Below are positions 7,510-15,095 of a stretch of DNA of 19,795 nt, piece after piece (position 1 is the first letter of the stretch; every line of letters begins with the position of its first letter). The translations under genes were made by a program, and so were the position numbers. Below the pieces are notes generated by a model. The model was not told the DNA's origin. It saw only the letters and a program-made list of their open reading frames with translations, and did not search any database. Source of the DNA: an uncultured Oscillospiraceae bacterium (lineage in GTDB: Bacteria > Bacillota_A > Clostridia > Oscillospirales > Oscillospiraceae); assembly GCA_944387745.1 (NCBI GenBank), contig CALXGD010000096.1:1-19795 (forward strand). The letters run 5' to 3'.

Positions 7510-7884
7510 ATGCAGGAACCCCTGGAAGGGGGCGCGCTGATCTATCAGCAGATCGCCCAGACAATCGAAGACGATATTCTCCGGGGGGTCTACCAAGAGG
7601 AGGAGCAGGTGCCCAGCACCAATGAACTCTCCCGGGCCTACCGCATCAACCCGGCCACCGCCGGGAAGGGGCTCAACCTCCTGGTGGCAGAGGGCATTTT
7701 GTACAAGCGCCGGGGCCTGGGGATGTTTGTCGCCCCCGGCGCGGCGGAGCGGGTGCGGGAGAAGCGCCGGGCCGCCTTCTATGAGCGGTATGTGAAGCCC
7801 CTGGTGCAGGAGGGGAACTCCCTGGGGCTGACGGAGGAAGAGCTGCTGGCCATGGTGAAGCGGGCCGGAGAGAAAGGAGATTAA
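7510..7884 (+). CDS. GntR-family transcriptional regulator, YtrA subfamily
   Basis: Short (124-residue) winged helix-turn-helix repressor. The DNA-binding domain fills residues 10-75: IYQQIAQTIEDDILRG, then PSTNELS and INPATAGKGLNLLVAEGI in the recognition region, then the wing RRGLGMFV (68-75). Only about 50 residues follow, too few for a ligand-binding domain; this is the YtrA architecture, usually found beside ABC transporter genes. ATG at 7510 follows AGGAGGGG (7497-7504). The ABC ATPase starts 3 bases after the stop. It probably represses its own operon through the palindrome at 7464-7489. The inducing signal is unknown; in related systems it is cell-wall antibiotics or peptides. Confidence 0.92.
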   Translation: MQEPLEGGALIYQQIAQTIEDDILRGVYQEEEQVPSTNELSRAYRINPATAGKGLNLLVAEGILYKRRGLGMFVAPGAAERVREKRRAAFYERYVKPLVQEGNSLGLTEEELLAMVKRAGEKGD

Positions 7885-7887
7885 CCC

Positions 7888-8772
7888 ATGGAGACCGGAG
7901 TATTACGCGCCCAGGGGCTGTGCAAGTCCTACGGGAAAAAGCGGGTGTTGGAGGAGCTGGACCTGGAACTGGAGCCGGGAAAAATCTACGGCCTGGTGGG
8001 GCGGAATGGGGCGGGCAAGACCACCCTGTTGTCCATCCTCACCGCGCAGAACACCTGGGACAGCGGGAGCGTCACCTATGGGGGCGAGCCGGTGTGGGAG
8101 AACCAGGCCGCCCTGGACCACCTGTGCTTCTCCCGAGAATTTTCCTCCGCCCTGGTGACGGACCGGATGAACATGCGGGTGAAGTACTATCTGCGGGCCG
8201 CCTCCTTCTTCTACCCCAACTGGGACGAGGCCTACGCCCAGAGACTTCTGGACGCGTTTCAGCTGGACAGCAGCCAGAAAATTTCCCGCCTGTCCAAGGG
8301 GGAGATGTCCATGGTGACGATTCTGTTGGCCCTGGCCAGCGGGGCGGACATAACTTTCCTGGACGAACCCACAGCGGGCCTGGACGTGGTGATGCGGGAG
8401 AAATTCTACCGCCTGCTGCTGGACGACTTCGCCCAGACGGGCCGGACCTTTGTGATCTCCACCCACATCATCCAGGAGGCCGCCTCCGTCTTTGAGCGGG
8501 TACTGTTTTTGGACCGGGGGCGTATCGTAGAAAACGCCCAGACGGACGAGCTTTTGGAGGAATTCCGGGCCGTCTCCGGCCGGATGGACCAGGTGGAGGC
8601 GGCCTGCCAAGCCCTCTCCGTCCTCCAGGTCGAGGACCTGGGCCGCCGCCGGAGGGCTGTGGTCCGGGGCGGAGCGGCCCCGCTGGCCGCGCTGGAGCAT
8701 TTTGACGTGGATGTGGAGCGGCTGGATCTCCAGGCCGTCTTTGTGGCCCTGTGTGGACACGGGGATGTATAG
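7888..8772 (+). CDS. ABC transporter ATP-binding protein (YtrB/EcsA-like)
   Basis: Cytoplasmic ATPase of an ABC transporter, 294 residues. The Walker A is GRNGAGKTT (38-46), the Walker B region DITFLDEP (154-161), and the switch histidine His193 is in STHI. The signature is LSKGE (135-139) instead of LSGGQ, a variant common in ABC proteins encoded beside YtrA-type regulators. The last 70 residues are a C-terminal domain outside the ATPase fold. The start ATG is 3 bases after the GntR stop, with AAAGGAG inside the end of that gene, so the two are coupled. Partners are the three membrane proteins encoded at 8900-10923. The substrate cannot be read from the sequence. Confidence 0.93.
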   Translation: METGVLRAQGLCKSYGKKRVLEELDLELEPGKIYGLVGRNGAGKTTLLSILTAQNTWDSGSVTYGGEPVWENQAALDHLCFSREFSSALVTDRMNMRVKYYLRAASFFYPNWDEAYAQRLLDAFQLDSSQKISRLSKGEMSMVTILLALASGADITFLDEPTAGLDVVMREKFYRLLLDDFAQTGRTFVISTHIIQEAASVFERVLFLDRGRIVENAQTDELLEEFRAVSGRMDQVEAACQALSVLQVEDLGRRRRAVVRGGAAPLAALEHFDVDVERLDLQAVFVALCGHGDV

Positions 8773-8890
8773 TAAAAGCCGCCCTTGAGACTCATTTGTC
8801 TCACCCACAGGGGAGCTGCCGGCAAAGCCGGCTGAGGGGGCACGCCCCGTGGCACATGTACAAATTTGACCGTCCCAATCAAGAACTGAG
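8773..8890. repeat. Palindrome-rich intergenic stretch inside the ABC operon
   Basis: The gap between ATPase and first membrane protein holds three small inverted repeats. These are TGAGAC/GTCTCA (8786-8791 and 8798-8803), GCCGGC/GCCGGC around AAA (8818-8832) and GGGG/CCCC around CACG near 8837-8848. None has a T tract, so none is a classic terminator. It resembles the GC-rich intergenic repeats common in gut Clostridia, but only one copy is in the window. Confidence 0.4.
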
Positions 8891-8899
8891 GTGACTACC

Positions 8900-9526
8900 A
8901 TGACCCCCTCCGCCCGGTATCTGCTGTACACAACCAAGCGCTACTCCCTCTCCTTTCTGGGCCTGTGCCCTGGCTTAGCCCTGTTCTATGAGCTCGCCGG
9001 CTTGGGTGAGAACACCCACTACGGGGAGAGTGTCACCATGCTTCTGTTTATCTGCGGGGCATTTGTGTCCCTACTCCCGGGGACCAGCGGGGCCAGGGAC
9101 GCTTTGTCCCTGGGAGGGCGGCGGAAGGACATCTTTTGGGGCCTCCAGGGCTGCGCCCTCCTCTGCGCCCTATGGGTCACACTGCTGTCCGCCGCCGTCA
9201 ATGGGATCACTGGAGCTTTAGGCTGGCCCGCCCTGCCCCTGAATCCCGCTGTCCTGCTCTACCTGCTGGGGGCCGCCTTCGTGCTGTCGGCGCTGGGAAT
9301 GCTGGCCGGACTGCTGGCCCAGGACCACCGGGGGGCGGCGATTGCCCTGTTCTGCCTGCTGGTGGGGTTCGCCATGGCTGCCTACTTCCCCCCGCGGCTC
9401 TATGCTGGCGGGAGGCTGGAGCTGTGGGGCGACCTGCCCTGGCTCATCCCCCTGGGGCTGGCGGCGCTGGGGGCGGTTGGGGAGCTGAGCATCTACCACC
9501 TGGTCTCCCGTCTGACTGTGGGGTGA
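8900..9526 (+). CDS. Polytopic membrane protein, probable ABC permease-like subunit 1
   Basis: Protein of 208 residues with about six hydrophobic segments and no catalytic motif. After the second segment it has the loop DALSLGGRRKDIFW (67-80), which closely parallels TALTLGVRRRTLFW in the next gene. Both end in SRLTVG/SRLTVR, so the two are paralogues. A G-x-RR/K loop after the second helix recurs in small ABC-2-type permeases of Firmicutes. I chose ATG at 8900 because GAGGTGA lies upstream; a GTG three codons earlier is weaker. The gene follows the ATPase after 127 bases of palindromic sequence and precedes its paralogue by 6 bases. Role as transporter membrane component is inferred from context. 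Confidence 0.82.
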   Translation: MTPSARYLLYTTKRYSLSFLGLCPGLALFYELAGLGENTHYGESVTMLLFICGAFVSLLPGTSGARDALSLGGRRKDIFWGLQGCALLCALWVTLLSAAVNGITGALGWPALPLNPAVLLYLLGAAFVLSALGMLAGLLAQDHRGAAIALFCLLVGFAMAAYFPPRLYAGGRLELWGDLPWLIPLGLAALGAVGELSIYHLVSRLTVG

Positions 9527-9532
9527 GAGCAT

Positions 9533-10183
9533 ATGACGAAAATTCTGCATACCGCCCGCGTGCTGCTGTATTTTATGGGCGTCAATCTGGCCGTCATGGT
9601 GGGGCTGACAGCGGCGACCCTGGCCATTCCCCTGCTGGGGGTAGAGGACAGCTTTTTCCGCAGCTATTATCAGGGCTTTCCCGCCATGCCGGAGCTGATG
9701 CTGCTCCTGTTTTCCATGTCCCTGGGTTCCGGGGGCTGCCCCACGGCTCTGACTTTGGGGGTGCGGCGAAGGACCCTGTTCTGGGCGGTCCAGCTGTGCG
9801 GGGCGGCTCTGAGCGCCCTGAGTCTCCTTCTGTGCGGGGCGGTGGGAGGATTTGCCGTCCTGCTGGGCCGGAGCGCCCCGGACTTCTGGCCCCTGGCCTC
9901 CCTGCCCACCCTGGCGGGCTATCTGGCCATTTGCTTCACCATGGTGGTACTGGGGACCGGGGGAGGGCTTCTGCTGCTCCGCAGCCGCTATTTGACCGCC
10001 GGGGTTATGGCCCTGCTCTTTTTGTTTTCCTTTGCTCTGGCCGTGTTCCAGATGCTGCTGGCTCCCGGCTCTGGGGCCGTCTGGAGAACGCCTCCCTGGC
10101 CGGTTCCGGTGGGGCTCGGGTTGCTGCTGATGCTTGGGGAGGCGGTTCTGTGTGGACTGCTCTCCCGCCTGACGGTGAGGTGA
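9533..10183 (+). CDS. Polytopic membrane protein, probable ABC permease-like subunit 2
   Basis: Protein of 216 residues, about six membrane segments, paralogous to the preceding one (shared LG-x-RR loop at 75-80 followed by FW, and shared SRLTV C-terminus). ATG at 9533 lies 6 bases after the previous stop and has only a weak GTGAGAG site, so translation is likely coupled. The third membrane gene begins 5 bases after its stop. Two similar subunits side by side suggest a heterodimeric membrane part for the ATPase encoded upstream. Confidence 0.84.
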   Translation: MTKILHTARVLLYFMGVNLAVMVGLTAATLAIPLLGVEDSFFRSYYQGFPAMPELMLLLFSMSLGSGGCPTALTLGVRRRTLFWAVQLCGAALSALSLLLCGAVGGFAVLLGRSAPDFWPLASLPTLAGYLAICFTMVVLGTGGGLLLLRSRYLTAGVMALLFLFSFALAVFQMLLAPGSGAVWRTPPWPVPVGLGLLLMLGEAVLCGLLSRLTVR

Positions 10184-10188
10184 CAGAT

Positions 10189-10923
10189 ATGAAAACCCTG
10201 AAAATTCTGTTTTTCCTGCGGGAGCAGGAGACGATGCTGCTTGGCAAGGCGATCCTCGGGATATTTCTGGTCCTCCAGGCCATCATCTGTGCCGTGATGG
10301 TTTTCCTCCGGCCGGAGGAGTCGGTGCTCTTCACCGGCGCGATATTCCCGCCGGCGCTGGGCTTCTGTCTGGTGTTCCTGGGAATCCAGAACGTCACCGG
10401 CGCCTTTGAGGACGGGGTGCGTATGGGCCGCACCCGCCGGGAGATGGTGGGAACGGTGTTGAAGCTGGCCCTGTTCCAGCTGGCGCTGGCGGGCCTGTTC
10501 TGCGCCGCCCTGATTCTTCTGGAGCGGTTCGTCTTTACCCAGCTGTGGGCCCTTCTGGCAGGGCGGCCCGGCGCGGTTTTAATGGAGGAAGCCCCCGGCG
10601 GCGGCAACCTGTGGCAGCCCATCTTTGACACTGGGGTGCTGCGGATCGAGGACTTCTCTCTGCCTCTCTGGATGGACCCTATCATCCTCCTAGGGAGTTC
10701 CCTCCTTGGTTTCGTGGTGGGAGCCTTTTGCCGGCGGTTCGGAGGAAGCTTGGCTTTGGTAATCTGGCTCCCTATATGGGCGGCTATCCTGGGCCGGAAC
10801 ATCCTGGAGGACGGGGCATACGACTCCTTTTTGACCTGGCTTCCCCTGGGGCTGCTCCTGCTGCTGGGGATTGGTTTCGTGTGGGGGATGTGGTCTCTGC
10901 TCCACGCGGAGGTCCGGCGTTAG
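10189..10923 (+). CDS. Polytopic membrane protein, probable ABC permease-like subunit 3
   Basis: Protein of 244 residues with about six hydrophobic segments. It begins MKTLKILFF and has a loop DGVRMGRTRREM (75-86) at the position of the G-x-RR loop of the two preceding proteins. It is otherwise more diverged and has a larger extracytoplasmic segment around residues 118-155. It starts 5 bases after the preceding stop. The reading frame is open upstream to 9136, but that part only shadows the two preceding genes, whose codon pattern and starts are better. A strong terminator follows 70 bases downstream, so it is the last gene of the operon. Confidence 0.84.
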   Translation: MKTLKILFFLREQETMLLGKAILGIFLVLQAIICAVMVFLRPEESVLFTGAIFPPALGFCLVFLGIQNVTGAFEDGVRMGRTRREMVGTVLKLALFQLALAGLFCAALILLERFVFTQLWALLAGRPGAVLMEEAPGGGNLWQPIFDTGVLRIEDFSLPLWMDPIILLGSSLLGFVVGAFCRRFGGSLALVIWLPIWAAILGRNILEDGAYDSFLTWLPLGLLLLLGIGFVWGMWSLLHAEVRR

Positions 10924-10991
10924 GGGCGCTCCTATGCCGGAGGCGGCCGGGAGAAGTCCCATTCCTGCTTGGTTTTTAGAAATGCTGTGTA

Positions 10992-11019
10992 GGGGGCGGC
11001 CTGCGGCCGCCCCCTTTTT
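10992..11019 (+). terminator. Rho-independent terminator of the ABC operon
   Basis: Perfect 10-bp GC stem GGGGGCGGCC/GGCCGCCCCC with a 3-base loop, followed by TTTTT. It separates the ABC operon from proC. Confidence 0.92.
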
Positions 11020-11055
11020 CTGTCCTCAAATCGCCGTAAAATTTGCGGCTTGCCC

Positions 11056-11084
11056 TTTCCATCTCCTCCAATCTGTGTTATGAT
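11056..11084 (+). promoter_or_regulatory. Probable promoter of proC
   Basis: TATGAT (11079-11084) preceded, 17 bases upstream, by TTTCCA (11056-11061), a weak -35. It lies between the upstream terminator and proC, giving a leader of about 40 bases. Confidence 0.55.
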
Positions 11085-11100
11085 AAATACGTAGAAAAGC

Positions 11101-11117
11101 CTGTTCCCTGGGAACAG
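11101..11117. promoter_or_regulatory. Perfect palindrome between the proC promoter and ribosome binding site
   Basis: CTGTTCCC and GGGAACAG flank a single T. It sits about 17 bases after the -10 box and ends right before AAGGAGGA (11118-11125). It could be a repressor site or, as RNA, a 6-bp hairpin next to the ribosome binding site. No regulator is known to me for this sequence. Confidence 0.5.
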
Positions 11118-11131
11118 AAGGAGGACCGCGC

Positions 11132-11935
11132 ATGTTTGATTCCATTGGATTGATTGGCACCGGTGCTATGGGCTCCGCTCTGGCCCGGGCCGTGCGCACG
11201 GGCGCGCCGGAGGTGCCGATGCTGCTGGCCAACCGCCCCCCCGCCAAGGCAGAGGCTCTGGCGGCGGAGCTGGGGGCGGAGGTCGCAGAGAATGAGGCTG
11301 TCGCCCGGACCTGCGCCCTGATTTTCCTGGGGGTGAAGCCCCAGATGATGGCCGGGATGCTGGAGAAGATTGCCCCTATCCTGGCCGCCCGGAGGGACCG
11401 GTTCGTGCTGGCCTCCATGGCCGCCGGCCTGGATGCCGGAAAAATCCGGGAGATGGCCGGGGGGGAGTACCCAGTGATCTGCCTCATGCCCAACACCCCC
11501 GTGGCTGTGGGGGCCGGGGTGGTGGAGTACTACGGCCTGGGCGTTACGGAGGCGGAGCTGGACGCCTTCCAGGCGCTCCTTGCCCCCGCCGGACTGGTGG
11601 ACCGGATCGAGCCGGGCCAGCTCAACGCCGCCAGTGCCGTGTCCGGCTGTGGCCCCGCCTTCTGCGCCCTGTTCATCGAGGCCCTGGCCGACGGGGGGGT
11701 GGCCTGCGGCCTGCCCCGTGCAAAGGCCCTGGCCTACGCCGCCCAGATGGTGGAGGGCACCGCCCGCCTCATGCGGGAGACCAGCTCCCACCCGGGTGTC
11801 CTCAAGGACGGGGTTTGCTCCCCCGGGGGCACCACCATCCAGGGGGTGCGGACCTTGGAGTCCAAGGGGTTCCGCTCTGCCGCCATGGAGGCGGTGATCG
11901 CCGCCTATGACAAGACGGTCTCCCTGGGTAAGTGA
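11132..11935 (+). CDS. proC: Pyrroline-5-carboxylate reductase ProC
   Basis: Last step of proline synthesis: NAD(P)H-dependent reduction of pyrroline-5-carboxylate. The 267-residue protein has the Rossmann GTGAMG (10-14 region), LGVKP (66-70), MPNTP (119-123), SGCGPAF (171-177) and the substrate-binding C-terminal HPGVLKDGVCSPGGTT (220-235). The usual Arg before VMPNTP is Cys here (CLMPNTP), a small deviation. ATG at 11132 has a strong AAGGAGGA site. It is followed 51 bases later by proB, and proA comes next, so all three proline enzymes are encoded in the order opposite to the reactions. Confidence 0.96.
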   Translation: MFDSIGLIGTGAMGSALARAVRTGAPEVPMLLANRPPAKAEALAAELGAEVAENEAVARTCALIFLGVKPQMMAGMLEKIAPILAARRDRFVLASMAAGLDAGKIREMAGGEYPVICLMPNTPVAVGAGVVEYYGLGVTEAELDAFQALLAPAGLVDRIEPGQLNAASAVSGCGPAFCALFIEALADGGVACGLPRAKALAYAAQMVEGTARLMRETSSHPGVLKDGVCSPGGTTIQGVRTLESKGFRSAAMEAVIAAYDKTVSLGK

Positions 11936-11986
11936 GGCCCTCCCAGCCAGAAAATTTTTGAACAATCCGAAAGGGGTTTTCCAAAT

Positions 11987-12754
11987 ATGAGAATGGTAGT
12001 GAAAGTGGGCACCTCCAATTTGGCTCACGCCACCGGGCGCATGAATATCCGCCACGTGGAGGACCTGGTTAAAATATTGAGCGATCTGAAAAATGCCGGT
12101 CACGAGATCATCTTCGTCTCCTCCGGCGCCATCGGCATGGGGGTAGGCAAGCTGAACCTCCCTGGCAAGCCCAGCGATATGCCCACCAAACAGGCCGCTG
12201 CCGCTGTGGGTCAGTGCGAGCTCATGTATACCTATGACCGCCTGTTTCTGCAGTACAACCACACTGTGGCTCAAATTCTCCTCACTGGCGAGGACGTGGA
12301 GGACCCTGATCGGCGGCAAAATTTCGAAAACACTCTGGAGCGTCTGCTGGAGCTGGGGGCCCTGCCCATCATCAACGAAAACGACACCGTGGCCACCGCT
12401 GAGATCAAGGTGGGGGACAACGACACTCTGGGCGGTATTGTGGCCTGCTGCGCCAAGGCGGAGCTGCTGGTCCAGCTCAGCGACATCGACGGTCTTTATA
12501 CCGCCGATCCTCGAAAGGACCCGGAGGCCAAACTCATTCCCCTGGTGAAGGAGGTCACCCCGGAGATCGAGGCCCTGGCTGGCGGCGTGGGCTCCGGCCT
12601 GGCCACCGGCGGCATGGCCACTAAGCTGCGGGCCGCCAAAATGGTCACTGCTGCAGGCTGTGACATGATTATTACCAACGGAGAGCACCCAGAAATTCTC
12701 TATGACATTGTGGAGGGTAAGGCTGTTGGAACCCGGTTTGTGGGGAAAAAGTAG
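11987..12754 (+). CDS. proB: Glutamate 5-kinase ProB, short form without PUA domain
   Basis: Phosphorylates glutamate to gamma-glutamyl phosphate, the first step of proline synthesis. The 255 residues form only an amino acid kinase domain: KVGTS (6-10), SSGAIGMG (45-52), NENDTV (130-135), VGDND (142-146), LSDIDGLYTADP (164-175) and GGMATKLRAA (208-217). The roughly 110-residue C-terminal PUA domain of the E. coli type (about 367 residues) is absent, and the chain ends naturally after GTRFVGKK. Such short forms are known, so this is probably not a truncation. However, the stop codon lies exactly where a palindromic intergenic element begins. The start ATG follows AAAGGGG at about 11 bases. Confidence 0.94.
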   Translation: MRMVVKVGTSNLAHATGRMNIRHVEDLVKILSDLKNAGHEIIFVSSGAIGMGVGKLNLPGKPSDMPTKQAAAAVGQCELMYTYDRLFLQYNHTVAQILLTGEDVEDPDRRQNFENTLERLLELGALPIINENDTVATAEIKVGDNDTLGGIVACCAKAELLVQLSDIDGLYTADPRKDPEAKLIPLVKEVTPEIEALAGGVGSGLATGGMATKLRAAKMVTAAGCDMIITNGEHPEILYDIVEGKAVGTRFVGKK

Positions 12755-12848
12755 GGGTGGCCCTCTACCCTCTTTGGCTCTTGGCCAGTTCCCCCTGACG
12801 GGGCATCGGCCTCCCCCGCAACAAGGGAGGGGACCGGGCCGTCCCTAC
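12751..12848. repeat. MITE-like GC-rich palindromic element between proB and proA
   Basis: Ends are imperfect inverted repeats: GTAGGGGTGGCC (12751-12762) and the complement of GGCCGTCCCTAC (12837-12848), 10 of 12 matching. Inside is a hairpin CCTCCC/GGGAGG near 12810-12831. The left end contains the proB stop codon. The sequence has no open frame and is unlike its coding neighbours. Only one copy is in this window, so the repeat status is an inference. Confidence 0.5.
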
Positions 12849-12901
12849 AGTAACCCGCCCAATATCCCACAAATTCAAATGAGAAAGGTGGCACACCGCC
12901 C

Positions 12902-14158
12902 ATGACCACACAAGAGCTGCTCCAAAAAGCCAGGGAGGCCAAGACCGCTATGGCCCTGGCGGATACAGAGACCAAAAACCGGGCGCTGCTGGCTATGGCA
13001 GATGCCCTGCAAGCCCATGAGGCCGACATTCTCGCCGCCAATGCCCAGGACCTGGAGTCCGCCAAGGGACATATCTCCGAGGTGATGCTGGACCGGCTGG
13101 CCCTGAATCCCGACCGGGTCGCCGGCATGGCAAAGGGCATCCGGGAGGTGGCGGAGCTTTCCGACCCGGTGGGGGCCGTTCTCAGTCGAGTAGAGCGCCC
13201 CAACGGCCTTGTCATTGAAAAGACAGCCGCCCCTATGGGGGTCATCGCCATCATCTATGAGAGCCGCCCCAACGTCACCAGCGACGCCGCCGCCCTGGCC
13301 CTAAAGGCGGGGTCCGCCTGCGTCCTGCGGGGGGGCAAGGAAGCCCACCGCTCCGCCGCCGCTATCGTGGCCGCCCTGAAGGAGGGGCTATCTGCCGCCG
13401 GCCTGCCGGAGGACGCCCTACAGCTGGTGGAGGACACCAGCCGGGCCTCCGCCAACCAGCTGATGACCGCCGTGGGCTATGTGGACCTGCTCATCCCCAG
13501 AGGGGGAGCGGGGCTGATCCGGGCCTGCGTGGATAACGCCTCCGTCCCGGTGATTGAGACGGGCACCGGCGTCTGCCACATCTACGTGGACAGGGCCGCC
13601 GATCAGGATATGGCCCTGAATATCCTCGAAAACGCCAAGTGCTCCCGCCCCTCGGTGTGCAACGCCGCCGAGGTGTGCCTGGTGGACCGGGCGATTGCAG
13701 AAATCTTCCTACCCAAGCTGCAAAAACACCTGACGGAGGACCGCACTGCCCAGGGGAAAAAACCGGTGGAACTGCATCTGGACGGGGAGGCCGCCCGGAT
13801 TATCCCCGGAACCCCCGCCGGTCCAGACGACTTCGACCGGGAGTTCTTGGACTACAAGCTGGCGGTGGCCGTGGTGGACGGCGTGGACGCGGCCATCGCC
13901 CACATCGCCATCCACTCCACCGGCCACTCCGACGCCATCGTCACGACGGATGAGGGGACGGCAAAGAGGTTTCTGGCCCAGGTGGACTCCGCCGCGGTGT
14001 ACTGGAACGCCTCCACCCGCTTCACTGACGGGGGCGAGTTCGGCCTGGGGTGCGAGATGGGCATCTCCACCCAGAAGCTCCACGCCCGGGGACCCATGGG
14101 CCTGCAGGAGCTGTGTACCTACAAGTATATCGTCCGAGGCAACGGCCAGGTGCGCTGA
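12902..14158 (+). CDS. proA: Gamma-glutamyl phosphate reductase ProA
   Basis: Second step of proline synthesis: NADPH reduction of gamma-glutamyl phosphate to the semialdehyde. The 418-residue length is standard. It has [13 protein letters not shown] (118-130), LIPRGG (197-202), [10 protein letters not shown] (219-228) and the catalytic cysteine Cys253 in RPSVCNAAE. Near the C-terminus are [20 protein letters not shown] and RGPMGL, typical of the family. ATG at 12902 follows GAAAGGTGG. It lies 147 bases after proB because of the palindromic element between them; the operon is probably still read through, since no T-tailed stem is visible. Confidence 0.96.
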   Translation: MTTQELLQKAREAKTAMALADTETKNRALLAMADALQAHEADILAANAQDLESAKGHISEVMLDRLALNPDRVAGMAKGIREVAELSDPVGAVLSRVERPNGLVIEKTAAPMGVIAIIYESRPNVTSDAAALALKAGSACVLRGGKEAHRSAAAIVAALKEGLSAAGLPEDALQLVEDTSRASANQLMTAVGYVDLLIPRGGAGLIRACVDNASVPVIETGTGVCHIYVDRAADQDMALNILENAKCSRPSVCNAAEVCLVDRAIAEIFLPKLQKHLTEDRTAQGKKPVELHLDGEAARIIPGTPAGPDDFDREFLDYKLAVAVVDGVDAAIAHIAIHSTGHSDAIVTTDEGTAKRFLAQVDSAAVYWNASTRFTDGGEFGLGCEMGISTQKLHARGPMGLQELCTYKYIVRGNGQVR

Positions 14159-14222
14159 TAACGTCAAAGTGTCTCTGCGCTCCCATTGCCTATGTCTAGC
14201 TCTGTTTTCCGCATTTTTCCTG

Positions 14223-14251
14223 CTGACAGTCCCGTACATCCATTCTATAAT
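14223..14251 (+). promoter_or_regulatory. Promoter of the HD-domain gene
   Basis: CTGACA (14223-14228), 17 bases, TATAAT (14246-14251). It lies 65 bases after proA and starts a leader of about 120 bases. No terminator of proA is visible before it, only T-rich sequence around 14206-14220. Confidence 0.72.
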
Positions 14252-14379
14252 GGGTGTATCCGGACGTTCCGGCCGGGATGCCTGTTTTCTTTTGATACCA
14301 GTTTCCCGGGGCCTGCGCCCCAGAGCTGTGTATAGTTCCTAATCCACCCATGTATTTGCTGCAGAAAGGACTGATTCCA

Positions 14380-14889
14380 TTGAACCACTATCTTGCTGAG
14401 TTCTGCCGAACCACGCGGGAGCTGCTGGGCTCAGACCAGGTGCGCAGCATGGGCCGGTGGCAACACCATGGCCGGATCAGCACCTTGGACCACTCCCTAT
14501 TTGTGGCCTATTGGTCTTATCGCTTTGCCCGGAAATTCGGCTGGGACGAAACTGCCGCCGCCCGCGGCGGACTGCTCCACGATTTGTACCTGTACAACTC
14601 CAAGGACAAGTCCGCCCACCCCGGCTGGCAGTGCTTCGACCACCCCCGGGCAGCTGCCCGAAACGCGGCAGGGCTCACCGCCCTCTCCGACAAGGAGAAG
14701 AACATCATTCTGTCCCACATGTGGCCCTTAGGCGGCCAGCTCCCCCGCTCTCGGGAGGCCTGGCTGGTGGACCTGGTGGACACCCTTTGCGCCGGCCTAG
14801 AGCTGGCCCACATCTATCACCCCGGCCGTCTGCGGGAGCAGATGGGAGTGCAGCCCCTTTTGGAGGAGCCTGTCCCCGCTCCCTGCTGA
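14380..14889 (+). CDS. HD-domain protein (predicted metal-dependent phosphohydrolase)
   Basis: From the TTG start the protein has 169 residues. It shows the spaced HD pattern: His38 in TLDHS, the pair His67-Asp68 in LLHDLY, His113 in LSHMWPL and Asp134 in LVDLVDTL. This suggests a metal-dependent phosphohydrolase of unknown substrate. I prefer TTG at 14380 because AAAGGA lies 9 bases upstream and the protein then starts with a typical helix; the in-frame ATG at 14350 (10 residues longer) has no ribosome binding site. It has its own promoter and terminator and so is a single-gene unit. The substrate cannot be deduced; nucleotides are a common guess for this fold. Confidence 0.82.
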   Translation: MNHYLAEFCRTTRELLGSDQVRSMGRWQHHGRISTLDHSLFVAYWSYRFARKFGWDETAAARGGLLHDLYLYNSKDKSAHPGWQCFDHPRAAARNAAGLTALSDKEKNIILSHMWPLGGQLPRSREAWLVDLVDTLCAGLELAHIYHPGRLREQMGVQPLLEEPVPAPC

Positions 14890-14899
14890 CGGACAAGTG

Positions 14900-14942
14900 A
14901 CCGCCGTCTCAGGACAACTGAGGCGGCGGTTCTCGATTCTTT
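14900..14942 (+). terminator. Terminator of the HD-domain gene
   Basis: Arms ACCGCCGTCTCAG and CTGAGGCGGCGGT (13 bp, one G-U pair) around GACAA, followed by a T-rich TCTCGATTCTTT. It lies 10 bases after the stop. Confidence 0.8.
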
Positions 14943-15002
14943 GGGCAATATTGCACAAAAATACTGGGAAATAATCTATTTTAAAAAATTTTTCTTGTCC
15001 AC

Positions 15003-15031
15003 TCAAAATTTCCCTGTTAATATGCTATAAT
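15003..15031 (+). promoter_or_regulatory. Extended -10 promoter of the acetyltransferase-prs-pth unit
   Basis: TGC-TATAAT with the -10 at 15026-15031 forms an extended -10. The -35 at 17-base spacing (TCAAAA, 15003-15008) is poor, which fits an extended -10 type. An AT-rich stretch (14965-15000) lies just upstream and could act as an UP element. Confidence 0.62.
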
Positions 15032-15095
15032 GGTATGAGAAATCGGAGCGAGGCCCCGGCCCCTCTCTGTGTATTTTCAGGAGGTCGCCAAACAT

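Noticed and set aside
7903..8937. A 344-codon minus-strand open frame antisense to the ABC ATPase
   Set aside because: Antisense to a gene with complete Walker A, Walker B and signature motifs; composition is atypical and there is no ribosome binding site of note.
9136..10923. A 595-codon open frame on the plus strand
   Set aside because: Only its last 245 codons (from 10189) are a real gene. The upstream part is rich in Gly, Pro and Arg and is a shadow of the two preceding membrane-protein genes, which have clean starts and membrane helices in another frame.
11078..12688. A 536-codon minus-strand open frame across proC and proB
   Set aside because: Antisense shadow of two certain genes, caused by high third-position GC; His/Gly-rich composition and no recognisable domain.
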